DNA of 64,000 bases from Bryobacter sp. (GTDB lineage: Bacteria > Acidobacteriota > Terriglobia > Bryobacterales > Bryobacteraceae): contig JALHNI010000002.1 in assembly GCA_022843605.1 (NCBI GenBank), forward strand, positions 1-64,000, read 5' to 3'. Within the stretch, counting starts at the first letter, position 1; the number at the start of each line of letters is the position of its first letter. The translations under genes and the position numbers were made by a program. This document shows positions 19,471 to 25,991 of the stretch, piece after piece. The notes under the pieces were generated by a model. It did not search any database, had not been told where the DNA came from, and saw only the letters and a program-made list of their open reading frames with translations.

Positions 19471-19718
19471 TCGCCAAAGGAGATCGGTTCAGCCATCTCC
19501 GTGCGAGCGGGAACCGGCAGCTCACCGTCACCACCGATTGCAGCGAGGCGCGAGGTGAGAGAATCCACCCAGTTCTCGCCGGAGGGCTCCGATGCGGCGA
19601 GCGCCGTACGCAGAATATCCCGAGCCTCCTGTTCCATGGAATGACCATTCCTGGCGGCACGAATGCGCAGGCGGGTTTTGGTGTCGTGATCGAGTTGGCG
19701 GACGGTGACGGTAGCCAC
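19467..19718 (-). CDS. FitA-like ribbon-helix-helix antitoxin
   Basis: An 83-residue antitoxin. The N-terminal ribbon-helix-helix (VTVRQLDHDTKTRLRIRAA and the following helix NGHSMEQEARDIL) is the FitA/StbC signature; the C-terminus would wrap the PIN toxin. The open frame extends to 19766, but those residues (a Cys/His-rich run) do not fit the family. I chose GTG 19718, which starts exactly at the ribbon strand. There is no Shine-Dalgarno sequence, and the likely -10 box lies only six bases upstream, suggesting a leaderless mRNA. Confidence 0.85.
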   Translation of the reverse strand: MATVTVRQLDHDTKTRLRIRAARNGHSMEQEARDILRTALAASEPSGENWVDSLTSRLAAIGGDGELPVPARTEMAEPISFGE

Positions 19719-19724
19719 GTTTCG

Positions 19725-19752
19725 AGTATAGCATTGATAGCAATGCTGACAA
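19725..19752 (-). promoter_or_regulatory. Promoter and operator of the fitAB-like pair
   Basis: On the minus strand TTGTCA (19752-19747) and TATACT (19730-19725) are separated by 16 bases and look like -35 and -10 boxes. The spacer contains a perfect inverted repeat, AGCATTG-ATAG-CAATGCT (19730-19747 on the plus strand), well placed for autorepression by the RHH antitoxin. A second element, TGCATA repeated directly (19754-19768 region), lies just upstream. Sites are seen; their use is inferred. Confidence 0.6.
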
Positions 19753-19902
19753 TGCATATCTTGCATACTATTTTACCGTTCACAACGTTTCGAGTAGTAG
19801 AAAGTGACGACGCAAGTGATTGATGAGTATGGACTTGTGGTGAGTCCTCGTGAAGGGCAAGGGTCCGGTTTTCGTTGGTGTGTGGTGTAGAGTAGGCTCG
19901 TC

Positions 19903-20103
19903 ATGCGGAAAAAAGACTTAGCGAGGCGCCTTGCTCACGAGGCGCAGCTAACGCCGGCCGTCGCCGCCGATCAGATCGATTCAGTCGTTACTCAGCTGCT
20001 GAAAAAGCTGAAAGAAGGCAAGCCGGCGGAGATCCCCGGCTTCGGCACGCTACTGCCAGGTGAGGCGATCACGTTTCAGCCGGAGGAGGCCCACGAGAGA
20101 TGA
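19903..20103 (+). CDS. Short HU-like DNA-binding protein
   Basis: A 66-residue protein with the HU/IHF fold start: two helices (MRKKDLARRLAHEAQLTPAVAAD in two parts, then IDSVVTQLLKKLKEGK) and the first strands with the hallmark EIPGFGTL. HU is normally about 90 residues; this one lacks the long DNA-clasping arm with its Asn-Pro tip and goes directly to a short end (ITFQPEEAHER). Its stop overlaps the next gene by four bases (ATGA), so the two are one unit. It might bind DNA weakly or mainly serve as a partner for the HU-like part of the next protein. The HU relation is clear; the role is unknown. Confidence 0.75.
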   Translation: MRKKDLARRLAHEAQLTPAVAADQIDSVVTQLLKKLKEGKPAEIPGFGTLLPGEAITFQPEEAHER

Positions 20104-20645
20104 GTCCACAGTTCTTTGGCGAGATTGTGCGCCGTTTTCTCGATAGCGGATCGCGGGTGGAGATCGACGGTTTGGGTTCGTTTCGTTTAGACAGCCATGG
20201 CGAGGTGCGATTCACCTCGACCGGCCGGCCACGGGTCTTCATCGCTTATGTGAACGAGGATGCGCCGATGGCCCTGCGCTTGTACCAGGATCTGGAAGCG
20301 CATGGACTGGCGCCTTGGATGGATTCGCAGAAGCTGCTGCCGGGTCAGAACTGGCCGAGAGCGATTGAGGAAGCCATTTCGGTTTCGGACTACTTCATCG
20401 CCTGCCTATCCAGCAAATCGGTTTTGAAGAGGAGCCAGTTTCAAGCCGAGTTGCGGTATGCCCTGGATTGCACGGCGCGGATGCCCTTGGACCGAACCTT
20501 TCTACTGCCTGTTCGATTCGACGAGTGCCGGGTGCCAACGCGGATCCAGAAAGAGTTTCAGTATGTGAACCTGTTTCCGGACTGGGAAGCCGGCCTCGCT
20601 CGTCTGCTGCCGACGCTGGGCTACTCAGGCAAGTTGGTGCGATAG
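20100..20645 (+). CDS. Fusion of an HU-like segment with a TIR domain
   Basis: A 181-residue protein. Residues 1-43 look like the second helix and beta sheet of an HU fold (FFGEIVRRFLDSGSRVEIDG, then LGSFRL). Residues 45-150 form a TIR domain of the TIR_2 type: RVFIAYVNEDAPMALRLYQD (strand A and helix A), WMDSQKLLPGQNW (BB loop), SDYFIACLSS (strand D) and SQFQAELRYALD, where Glu117 sits where TIR NADases keep their catalytic Glu. Bacterial TIR domains often hydrolyse NAD or make cyclic ADP-ribose signals in phage defence. Coupled to the HU-like gene before it and convergent with the next gene (25-base 3' overlap). Enzymatic activity is inference. Confidence 0.82.
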   Translation: MSPQFFGEIVRRFLDSGSRVEIDGLGSFRLDSHGEVRFTSTGRPRVFIAYVNEDAPMALRLYQDLEAHGLAPWMDSQKLLPGQNWPRAIEEAISVSDYFIACLSSKSVLKRSQFQAELRYALDCTARMPLDRTFLLPVRFDECRVPTRIQKEFQYVNLFPDWEAGLARLLPTLGYSGKLVR

Positions 20646-21652
20646 CGGGACCAGTTGCGCACGAGTTCGTGCACTACGACGCTGCCCACTTTGTGGGCTG
20701 CTTCAAGCGCCGGGACGAAGGCGGCATAGCTGCCGATCTTCGTCTCGGCCAGGCTTTCCGCCGCGGTGATGCCGTCACGCTGCTGGTCAAAATTGCTGGC
20801 CGTGCGGAGCACCAGGACGCGGCGAGGATCCACCTTGCCGGTGGGGCCAAGCAGGGTGAGCGATTGCAGTGTGCCGGTATCCTCCATGGCGGTGGTGACG
20901 TAGTTCCCCTTCTGGTCAGTGAAGTAGCTGACCCAATCGTTTGCCCAGCGATTGAGCAGCTTGCCGTGCCAGAAAGTGAGCGAGGACATGGTGTCGCCTT
21001 TCATGACGAAGGGCGGGCGCTGGGCGTTAGGACCACTAAACCGCATGCGCTGGGTCCGCATGGACTCGGTGTCCTCGAGCTTTACGTCCTTGGTGAGGCG
21101 AAAGGCCCAATCGACCAACTTGGGATCCAGACGAAAGACTTCGCCCTCGTCCGGCAGGCGGCGCGGCTGTTCGTAGGGGACGGACTTGCGCAGGGGAATA
21201 AAGCCGGTGGTCCATTCGCGCGGGATCTCGCGGCCGTCAATTTCATGGCCGAGATCGCCATCCACAATCCATTCCGCCCAGGCGGCGGAGCCAAGCGAGC
21301 CATCGGCGGGATCAATTCCAGCGATGCCAGCCACCACCCAGTAGGCCTTGCTGAGGTCAAAGCGGGGATCCATGCCCAGCGCCATGACCGAAGCGGCGGC
21401 TTTCGCCGTGCCGACTCCGGTACAGAGTGCCAGGACACCGGAATCATTGCCTCGCAGATCGCGAAAGCCCTGCGGGAACTTGTAAACGCGATCCAGCTTT
21501 TCGCGTTCCACCCAGAACTGCATCTCACCGGGATCGTCGCCGGTGGGCGCACCCCGTTCGAACATCGTCACCACGACAACTTTAATGCGGATCGGCTTCT
21601 TCGCCCAGGCAAACGTGATCGATAGCAAGAGGGATAACAACAGGCGCGTCAT
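20621..21652 (-). CDS. Purine nucleoside permease (NUP)-family secreted protein
   Basis: A 343-residue protein with a signal peptide (MTRLLLSLLLSITFAWA). The body matches the NUP family, named from a fungal purine nucleoside permease but built like a nucleoside phosphorylase: VVVVTMFERG, CTGVGTAKAAASVMALG, YWVVAGIAGIDP and DTGTLQSLTLLG are conserved blocks. In bacteria it is exported, so a periplasmic nucleoside-binding or processing role is likely. Its 3' end overlaps that of the TIR gene on the other strand. No operon partner is visible. Confidence 0.85.
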   Translation of the reverse strand: MTRLLLSLLLSITFAWAKKPIRIKVVVVTMFERGAPTGDDPGEMQFWVEREKLDRVYKFPQGFRDLRGNDSGVLALCTGVGTAKAAASVMALGMDPRFDLSKAYWVVAGIAGIDPADGSLGSAAWAEWIVDGDLGHEIDGREIPREWTTGFIPLRKSVPYEQPRRLPDEGEVFRLDPKLVDWAFRLTKDVKLEDTESMRTQRMRFSGPNAQRPPFVMKGDTMSSLTFWHGKLLNRWANDWVSYFTDQKGNYVTTAMEDTGTLQSLTLLGPTGKVDPRRVLVLRTASNFDQQRDGITAAESLAETKIGSYAAFVPALEAAHKVGSVVVHELVRNWSRYRTNLPE

Positions 21653-21684
21653 GATTCACCATTATGGCCCGCAGCGGCTGAGAT

Positions 21685-22737
21685 TTAGGCGGCGCCGGCG
21701 GGTTGCTCGCGTTCGCGAGTACGTTCCGAGGGCGGCCCCTGGCTGCGTTCATCAAACCGGCCGAAAATCATTTTGCCGGCGGTGGTTTGCAAAACACTGG
21801 TCACGATGATGTCAACGGTTTTCGAGATCTGCTTACGGGCATTGTCGACCACAACCATGGTGCCATCGTCCAGGTAGGCCACGCCCTGGTTGTGTTCCTT
21901 ACCCTCTTTGAGGATGAAGACCCGCATCACTTCGCCCGGGAGGACGACGGGCTTGAGGGCATTGGCGAGTTCATTGATGTTTAGCACTTCGACACCGTGC
22001 AGCTGCGCCACTTTATTCAGGTTGAAGTCATTGGTCACGATGGTGCAGGCGTAGAGCTTGGCGAGTTCGATGAGCTTGAGGTCAACTTCGCGGACGTTGG
22101 GAAAATCGTCTTCCACGATGCGGACCTGGATGTCGGCGGTTTTCTGAATGGTTTGCAGAATGTCCAGCCCGCGGCGGCCGCGGTTCCGCTTGAGGGAATC
22201 TGCCGAATCCGCCACCTGCTGCAGTTCGCGAAGAACGAACTGCGGAATGACGAGAACGCCATCGAGAAAGCCAGTTTCAACGATGTCGGAAATCCGGCCG
22301 TCGATGATGACGCTGGTGTCGAGGATCTTGAAGGCGGTCTTGCTGGTGGCTTCCGATCCGAACAAGTTGCCGAAGGCTGCCAGATTCAGCATGTCGCCCT
22401 TGGTCCAGCCGATCGCGAGGCCACCATAGCCCATCACGAGCAATGTGGCGAGTTGGAGGAAGGAGGCAGTCGACTCCTGGCCGGAAAGGGAGCTTTGCAA
22501 CACCAGGGAGACCAGGAAAGCACCGAAAATGCCGAGCACCGAGCCAACAGCACAGCCGATCAGGCGTTTGAGGCTCAACTGCTTGACGCGCATTTCAAGG
22601 GCGACAGCGACCAAGCCTAGGGCGAGACCGAATACGGCACTAACGGGAGGGGAAAGACGGAAAGGAGTCAGGAAGAAGGCGCAAACAGAAAGCAGGAGAA
22701 CGAAGACTGCGCGTACAACGAATAGGTCGTACATCAA
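21685..22737 (-). CDS. Membrane-anchored PIN/TRAM-domain protein, YacL-like
   Basis: A 350-residue protein with four predicted transmembrane helices in residues 1-115, a PIN domain (about 140-265; LDTSVIIDGRISDIVE and TIVTNDFNLNKVAQLHGV hold the acidic residues) and a TRAM RNA-binding domain (about 275-335; EGKEHNQGVAYLDDGTMVVV). This order is the YacL family, widespread in Gram-positives and Acidobacteriota; a membrane-associated RNase role is suggested. The C-terminal tail is charged (QGPPSERTREREQPAG). It is a single gene, separated by about 120 bases from the RRM gene. Confidence 0.88.
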   Translation of the reverse strand: MMYDLFVVRAVFVLLLSVCAFFLTPFRLSPPVSAVFGLALGLVAVALEMRVKQLSLKRLIGCAVGSVLGIFGAFLVSLVLQSSLSGQESTASFLQLATLLVMGYGGLAIGWTKGDMLNLAAFGNLFGSEATSKTAFKILDTSVIIDGRISDIVETGFLDGVLVIPQFVLRELQQVADSADSLKRNRGRRGLDILQTIQKTADIQVRIVEDDFPNVREVDLKLIELAKLYACTIVTNDFNLNKVAQLHGVEVLNINELANALKPVVLPGEVMRVFILKEGKEHNQGVAYLDDGTMVVVDNARKQISKTVDIIVTSVLQTTAGKMIFGRFDERSQGPPSERTREREQPAGAA

Positions 22738-22859
22738 GCCCTCCTAGACCGTGGAAAGTCGGGCTTGAAGGGAGATCGGCATCTAATTTCAGGCCCTTGA
22801 GGAGTATACCACTCATTTTCCGGGCCCGAAATCGACGAAGATTAAGAAAAACGCGAGGA

Positions 22860-23336
22860 TTAAAGCGCTTTAGCGAGCTCTTCAGCAAACGCACTGGGTG
22901 AGCCATCGGAACGGCCACCAGAGCGGGGACGGCGAGCAGCGGCGCCATCGCGATTGTTGTTGTCCCGAATTGGCGGACGGCTGGCGGCATAACGCCGCTG
23001 GCCTTCGCCCATCGGAGGTGCAGTTGCGCCCTGCGGTTGGCCCGCACCCATCATGGGGCGGACACCAGGACCGCCTACGCGGCCCTTGGGAGGCTGAGCA
23101 GGGTTGGCGCGCAACATGCGATCTTCAAGCGGCGCATGGTTGAAGCGACGGATAATCGTATCCATCTCTTCCTGGTTGGGGGCTTCAATGAATGCAAATC
23201 CCTTGGACTCTTGAGTCTCAGGGTTGCGAATGACTTTGATTGAATCGGCGACTAAATTGTCAGCGGCCAGCCATGACCCGATGTCATCGGCCGTAACCCA
23301 TACCGGCAAATTCCCGAGGAAAACCGTATAACTCAT
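22860..23336 (-). CDS. RNA-binding protein with one RRM domain
   Basis: A 158-residue protein. Residues 1-80 form an RNA recognition motif with RNP2 (YTVFLGNLP) and RNP1 (KGFAFIEA). The tail is low-complexity, rich in Gly, Pro, Arg and Asn (PPIRDNNNRDGAAARRPRSG), like cold-inducible bacterial RRM proteins of the Rbp type. I placed the start at ATG 23336, since upstream residues to 23399 do not fit the domain. No strong Shine-Dalgarno sequence is visible there. It is divergent from the small membrane-protein gene; the two share a 239-base intergenic region. Confidence 0.85.
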   Translation of the reverse strand: MSYTVFLGNLPVWVTADDIGSWLAADNLVADSIKVIRNPETQESKGFAFIEAPNQEEMDTIIRRFNHAPLEDRMLRANPAQPPKGRVGGPGVRPMMGAGQPQGATAPPMGEGQRRYAASRPPIRDNNNRDGAAARRPRSGGRSDGSPSAFAEELAKAL

Positions 23337-23481
23337 CGTGAGGGTGATGTGACTCCAAGAGGGTTGTATCCGAAAAGTGGGCAGACTTCTCGCAAACATC
23401 CTTAGGCTACCACAAATATGTAAAGTGTTTCGATTAATTTTTGGGCTATTTCACACACCCACATCCGGGTGGGGTGAATCC

Positions 23482-23535
23482 CCTTATGCTGCCATCCCGC
23501 ATCAGCGGGGATGGTCCCGTTAGGCGCCTTATGCT
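23482..23535. promoter_or_regulatory. Paired CCTTATGCT repeats around a hairpin upstream of the small membrane-protein gene
   Basis: Two identical copies of CCTTATGCT (23482-23490 and 23527-23535) lie 45 bases apart. Between them is an inverted repeat, CCATCCC...GGGATGG (23492-23498 with 23508-23514). The second copy runs into TATTCT, a possible -10 box, about 40 bases before the ATG at 23576. The pattern is seen directly; that it is an operator or a leader structure is a guess. Confidence 0.35.
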
Positions 23536-23575
23536 ATTCTCCTGCAAAGATTTACGAAGATTCGGAGGTAGCAAT

Positions 23576-23782
23576 ATGGATAGAAAGCACGCACCGTCGT
23601 TGTGGCGCACAGCACGAGTGGAGACAGGAACCCTCGCTTTATTGGCGTTGGGATGGGTAACCGCGTCGGCCATGGGTTGGGCCCCGGATGTAAACAGTTC
23701 GCTTGGTGTATTGGGTATCTACGCCGCTTGGCTGGGGCTCTGCGTGATCATCTACCGGTATTTCTACCGCCTGGACACATAG
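23576..23782 (+). CDS. Small two-helix membrane protein
   Basis: A 68-residue protein with two hydrophobic segments (about 20-36, GTLALLALGWVTASAMG, and 42-60, LGVLGIYAAWLGLCVIIY) joined by a short loop, with charged ends. ATG 23576 has a very good ribosome site (GGAGGT about 8 bases upstream), which decides the start over the longer open frame beginning at 23441. No family recognised. It is convergent with the phosphatidyltransferase gene, 12 bases apart. Confidence 0.7.
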   Translation: MDRKHAPSLWRTARVETGTLALLALGWVTASAMGWAPDVNSSLGVLGIYAAWLGLCVIIYRYFYRLDT

Positions 23783-23794
23783 AGAATCAACGAC

Positions 23795-24430
23795 TTAAGA
23801 TCGCGACGCGGCTTTCGTCATCTGCGGAGAGCGAAGTTTGGCATCTTCCAGTTGCTTGGTCTGTTGGAAGGTGTAGATCATGCGATGGACGACGGTGAGG
23901 TTACCGAGCACGGCAATCACCCAGAGGACGGGAGCCATGCGGTCGAACAACGCACCGATGATGAGCAGCACGACACGCTCAGGCCGCTCCAGGAAACCGA
24001 CTTTGCAGGTGGGAATTTCGTTCTCCGCACGCGCACGGGTGTAAGAGATCATCACCGAAGCGGTCATCACGATAGCAGTGAGGACGACATAGAGCGGGCG
24101 GTTGATGTTGCCGTAGTAAACGAGGAGCCCCATCAGGAGGGCCAAGTCTGAGTAGCGATCCAGGACGGAATCGAAGAAGCCGCCGAACCGGGTGACCTGG
24201 TTGGTTTCGCGAGCCACGCGGCCATCCACCATATCGAAGATGCCGGCGCCGATAATCACGTAGCCTGCCGCCCGGAAATTGCCCTGGGCCAGCAGGAAAG
24301 CCCCATAGATATTGATCAAGAGACCAATGAACGTGAGCACATTCGGATGAATGCGAGCCAAGGCCAGCCCGCGCACAATGCCCACAATGATCGTATTGCA
24401 ACCGGCTCCGATGGCTCTGGTAATCGTCAT
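23795..24430 (-). CDS. CDP-alcohol phosphatidyltransferase
   Basis: A 211-residue integral membrane enzyme that moves a phosphatidyl group from CDP-diacylglycerol to an alcohol. The full CDP-alcohol signature is present (DGRVAR, then GGFFDSVLDRYSD), supplying the metal-binding aspartates. Several transmembrane helices follow. The acceptor (glycerol phosphate, inositol phosphate or another) cannot be told from sequence alone; the ending resembles PgsA/Pis-like proteins. Its start overlaps the greA stop by four bases. Confidence 0.9.
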   Translation of the reverse strand: MTITRAIGAGCNTIIVGIVRGLALARIHPNVLTFIGLLINIYGAFLLAQGNFRAAGYVIIGAGIFDMVDGRVARETNQVTRFGGFFDSVLDRYSDLALLMGLLVYYGNINRPLYVVLTAIVMTASVMISYTRARAENEIPTCKVGFLERPERVVLLIIGALFDRMAPVLWVIAVLGNLTVVHRMIYTFQQTKQLEDAKLRSPQMTKAASRS

Positions 24431-24897
24431 AACTCTTCGGTCTCGTATATGGTTTGCAGGCTAACGATTTCCAGGTGCTTCAGGCCACCGGGAATCGTGA
24501 TCTTCGCCTCATCGCCTACCTGCTTGCCCAGCAAACCGCGACCGATTGGCGAAGCGGTGGAGATACGGCCAGCCGCCACATCGGCGTCCTCACTCGGCAC
24601 CAGTTTATAGGTGACGGTTTCTTCTTTGACTACGTCCAGCACGACTACGGTAGAGCCGAGACCCACGCGGTCATGAGGGATCTTCGTCAGGTCCACCATG
24701 GAAAGTTCCGCGAGGCGCACCCGCAACTGCGAAAGGCGTGCATCGACGTAGCGCTGACGCTCCTTCGCGGCGTGGAACTCTGCGTTCTCCTTCAGGTCGC
24801 CGTGGGCGCGCGCCTTCAGAATTTCTTTGGGCAGTTCATTGCGCATCTCGTAATCGAGCAACGCAATTTCGTCCTGCAACTTCTTCTTGAGATCCAT
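24427..24897 (-). CDS. greA: Transcription elongation factor GreA
   Basis: A 156-residue factor that restarts backtracked RNA polymerase by stimulating transcript cleavage. The N-terminal coiled coil carries the acidic tip region (HGDLKENAEFHAAKERQ), and the C-terminal FKBP-like domain includes STASPIGRGLLGKQVGDE. The start is ATG 24897, where the coiled coil begins; the longer open frame to 25038 is not coding. A TATAAT box lies 12 bases upstream of the ATG, with GGGGCAGG as a weak ribosome site. Confidence 0.95.
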   Translation of the reverse strand: MDLKKKLQDEIALLDYEMRNELPKEILKARAHGDLKENAEFHAAKERQRYVDARLSQLRVRLAELSMVDLTKIPHDRVGLGSTVVVLDVVKEETVTYKLVPSEDADVAAGRISTASPIGRGLLGKQVGDEAKITIPGGLKHLEIVSLQTIYETEEL

Positions 24898-24909
24898 GGA
24901 GCCTGCCCC

Positions 24910-24915
24910 ATTATA
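24910..24915 (-). promoter_or_regulatory. Probable -10 box of greA
   Basis: A perfect TATAAT on the minus strand, 12 bases before the greA ATG. The -35 region about 17 bases upstream is poor. The short distance predicts a 5' leader of only a few bases. Confidence 0.45.
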
Positions 24916-25019
24916 GGCCGCTTGGCGGGTTAAGAACCAGCAATCTTGCCTGGGGCGATTTCCACCCAGGCTGAATCCGTGTCGGCGGGGCCGCCGGCCT
25001 GTACAGGTAGAGTAGTGAG

Positions 25020-25988
25020 ATGGAGGAGATCCGCGCAAAAAGCTGGGCCGATCTGCAGGAGCGGCTCTACGACCGTTCGTGGTACCAGCCGCACGGCCGT
25101 TTCCGAGCGCCTTTTGCCTTTCGCGGCGTCGCCAATCAGGCCTTTCCGCCTCGCACCAGCCTCTGCCGTCTCGGAGGACGCTATCCCAGTCTTGAGGATC
25201 CCCTGCTGCGGAACTTCCGCAAGTATGCCGCGTCCAGCGAGGTCCCGCGCGACTCCATCTGGAACTGGCTGGCGGTGGCGCAGCATCACGGCCTGCCCAC
25301 GCGCCTGCTCGATTGGACCTACTCGCCCAACGTAGCCTTACACTTTGCCACCGAAAACTTCGACGACTTTGGCGTGGACGGTGTCATTTGGGCGATCGAT
25401 TTCATTACCTGCCGCAAGCATCTGCCCGCCGGCCTGAAGCAGATTCTGGATAGGGAAGGCGCGCTGCTGTTCACGGCAGAAATGCTGGGGAAGTATGCCG
25501 GCACGTTGGAGGAGTTCGACCGCAAAGTGGCGCAGGAGGGAGACCACTGCGTGGCTTTCTTTGAGCCGCCATCGCTGGATGAGCGCATTGTGAATCAGGC
25601 GGCGCTGTTTTCCTTCGTCTCGAACCCGACAGTACAGATCGACGAGTGGCTGGAGCGGCAGGAAGCGGGCTTGGCACGGCGCATCATCATTCCGGCGAGC
25701 CTCAAGTGGGAGATTCGGGACAAACTCGACATGGCCAACATCACTGAGCGCGTTATCTATCCCGGCATCGACGGGCTCAGCCGCTGGCTGCACCGCTATT
25801 ACAGCCCGAACCACAAGATTGAGATCGGCAATCAGATTTGGGAGATCCAGGAGATGCACGACGGACGCATTGTTGTGGAACTGGCGGGAGAGCGCCGCGA
25901 GATCACATCCCATGCCGATGGCCAATGGTGGGACCTCACCAACGACCAGCCCATCCTCGTGCGGCCGCGCCCGCGGCAGTACGAATAG
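25020..25988 (+). CDS. FRG-domain protein
   Basis: A 322-residue protein. The N-terminal FRG domain is clear: FAFRGVANQAFPPRTSL, then AQHHGLPTRLLDWTYSPNVA and LHFAT. FRG is named for a Phe-Arg-Gly motif; it occurs in phage, prophage and accessory regions and its activity is not established. After about residue 210 comes RIIIPASLKWEIRDKLDMAN, also usual for the family, and then a C-terminal beta-rich extension of about 80 residues (EIGNQIWEIQEMHDGRIVVE). The gene is solitary, divergent from greA and convergent with the hybrid kinase (three bases apart). Confidence 0.82.
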   Translation: MEEIRAKSWADLQERLYDRSWYQPHGRFRAPFAFRGVANQAFPPRTSLCRLGGRYPSLEDPLLRNFRKYAASSEVPRDSIWNWLAVAQHHGLPTRLLDWTYSPNVALHFATENFDDFGVDGVIWAIDFITCRKHLPAGLKQILDREGALLFTAEMLGKYAGTLEEFDRKVAQEGDHCVAFFEPPSLDERIVNQAALFSFVSNPTVQIDEWLERQEAGLARRIIIPASLKWEIRDKLDMANITERVIYPGIDGLSRWLHRYYSPNHKIEIGNQIWEIQEMHDGRIVVELAGERREITSHADGQWWDLTNDQPILVRPRPRQYE

Positions 25989-25991
25989 GCC

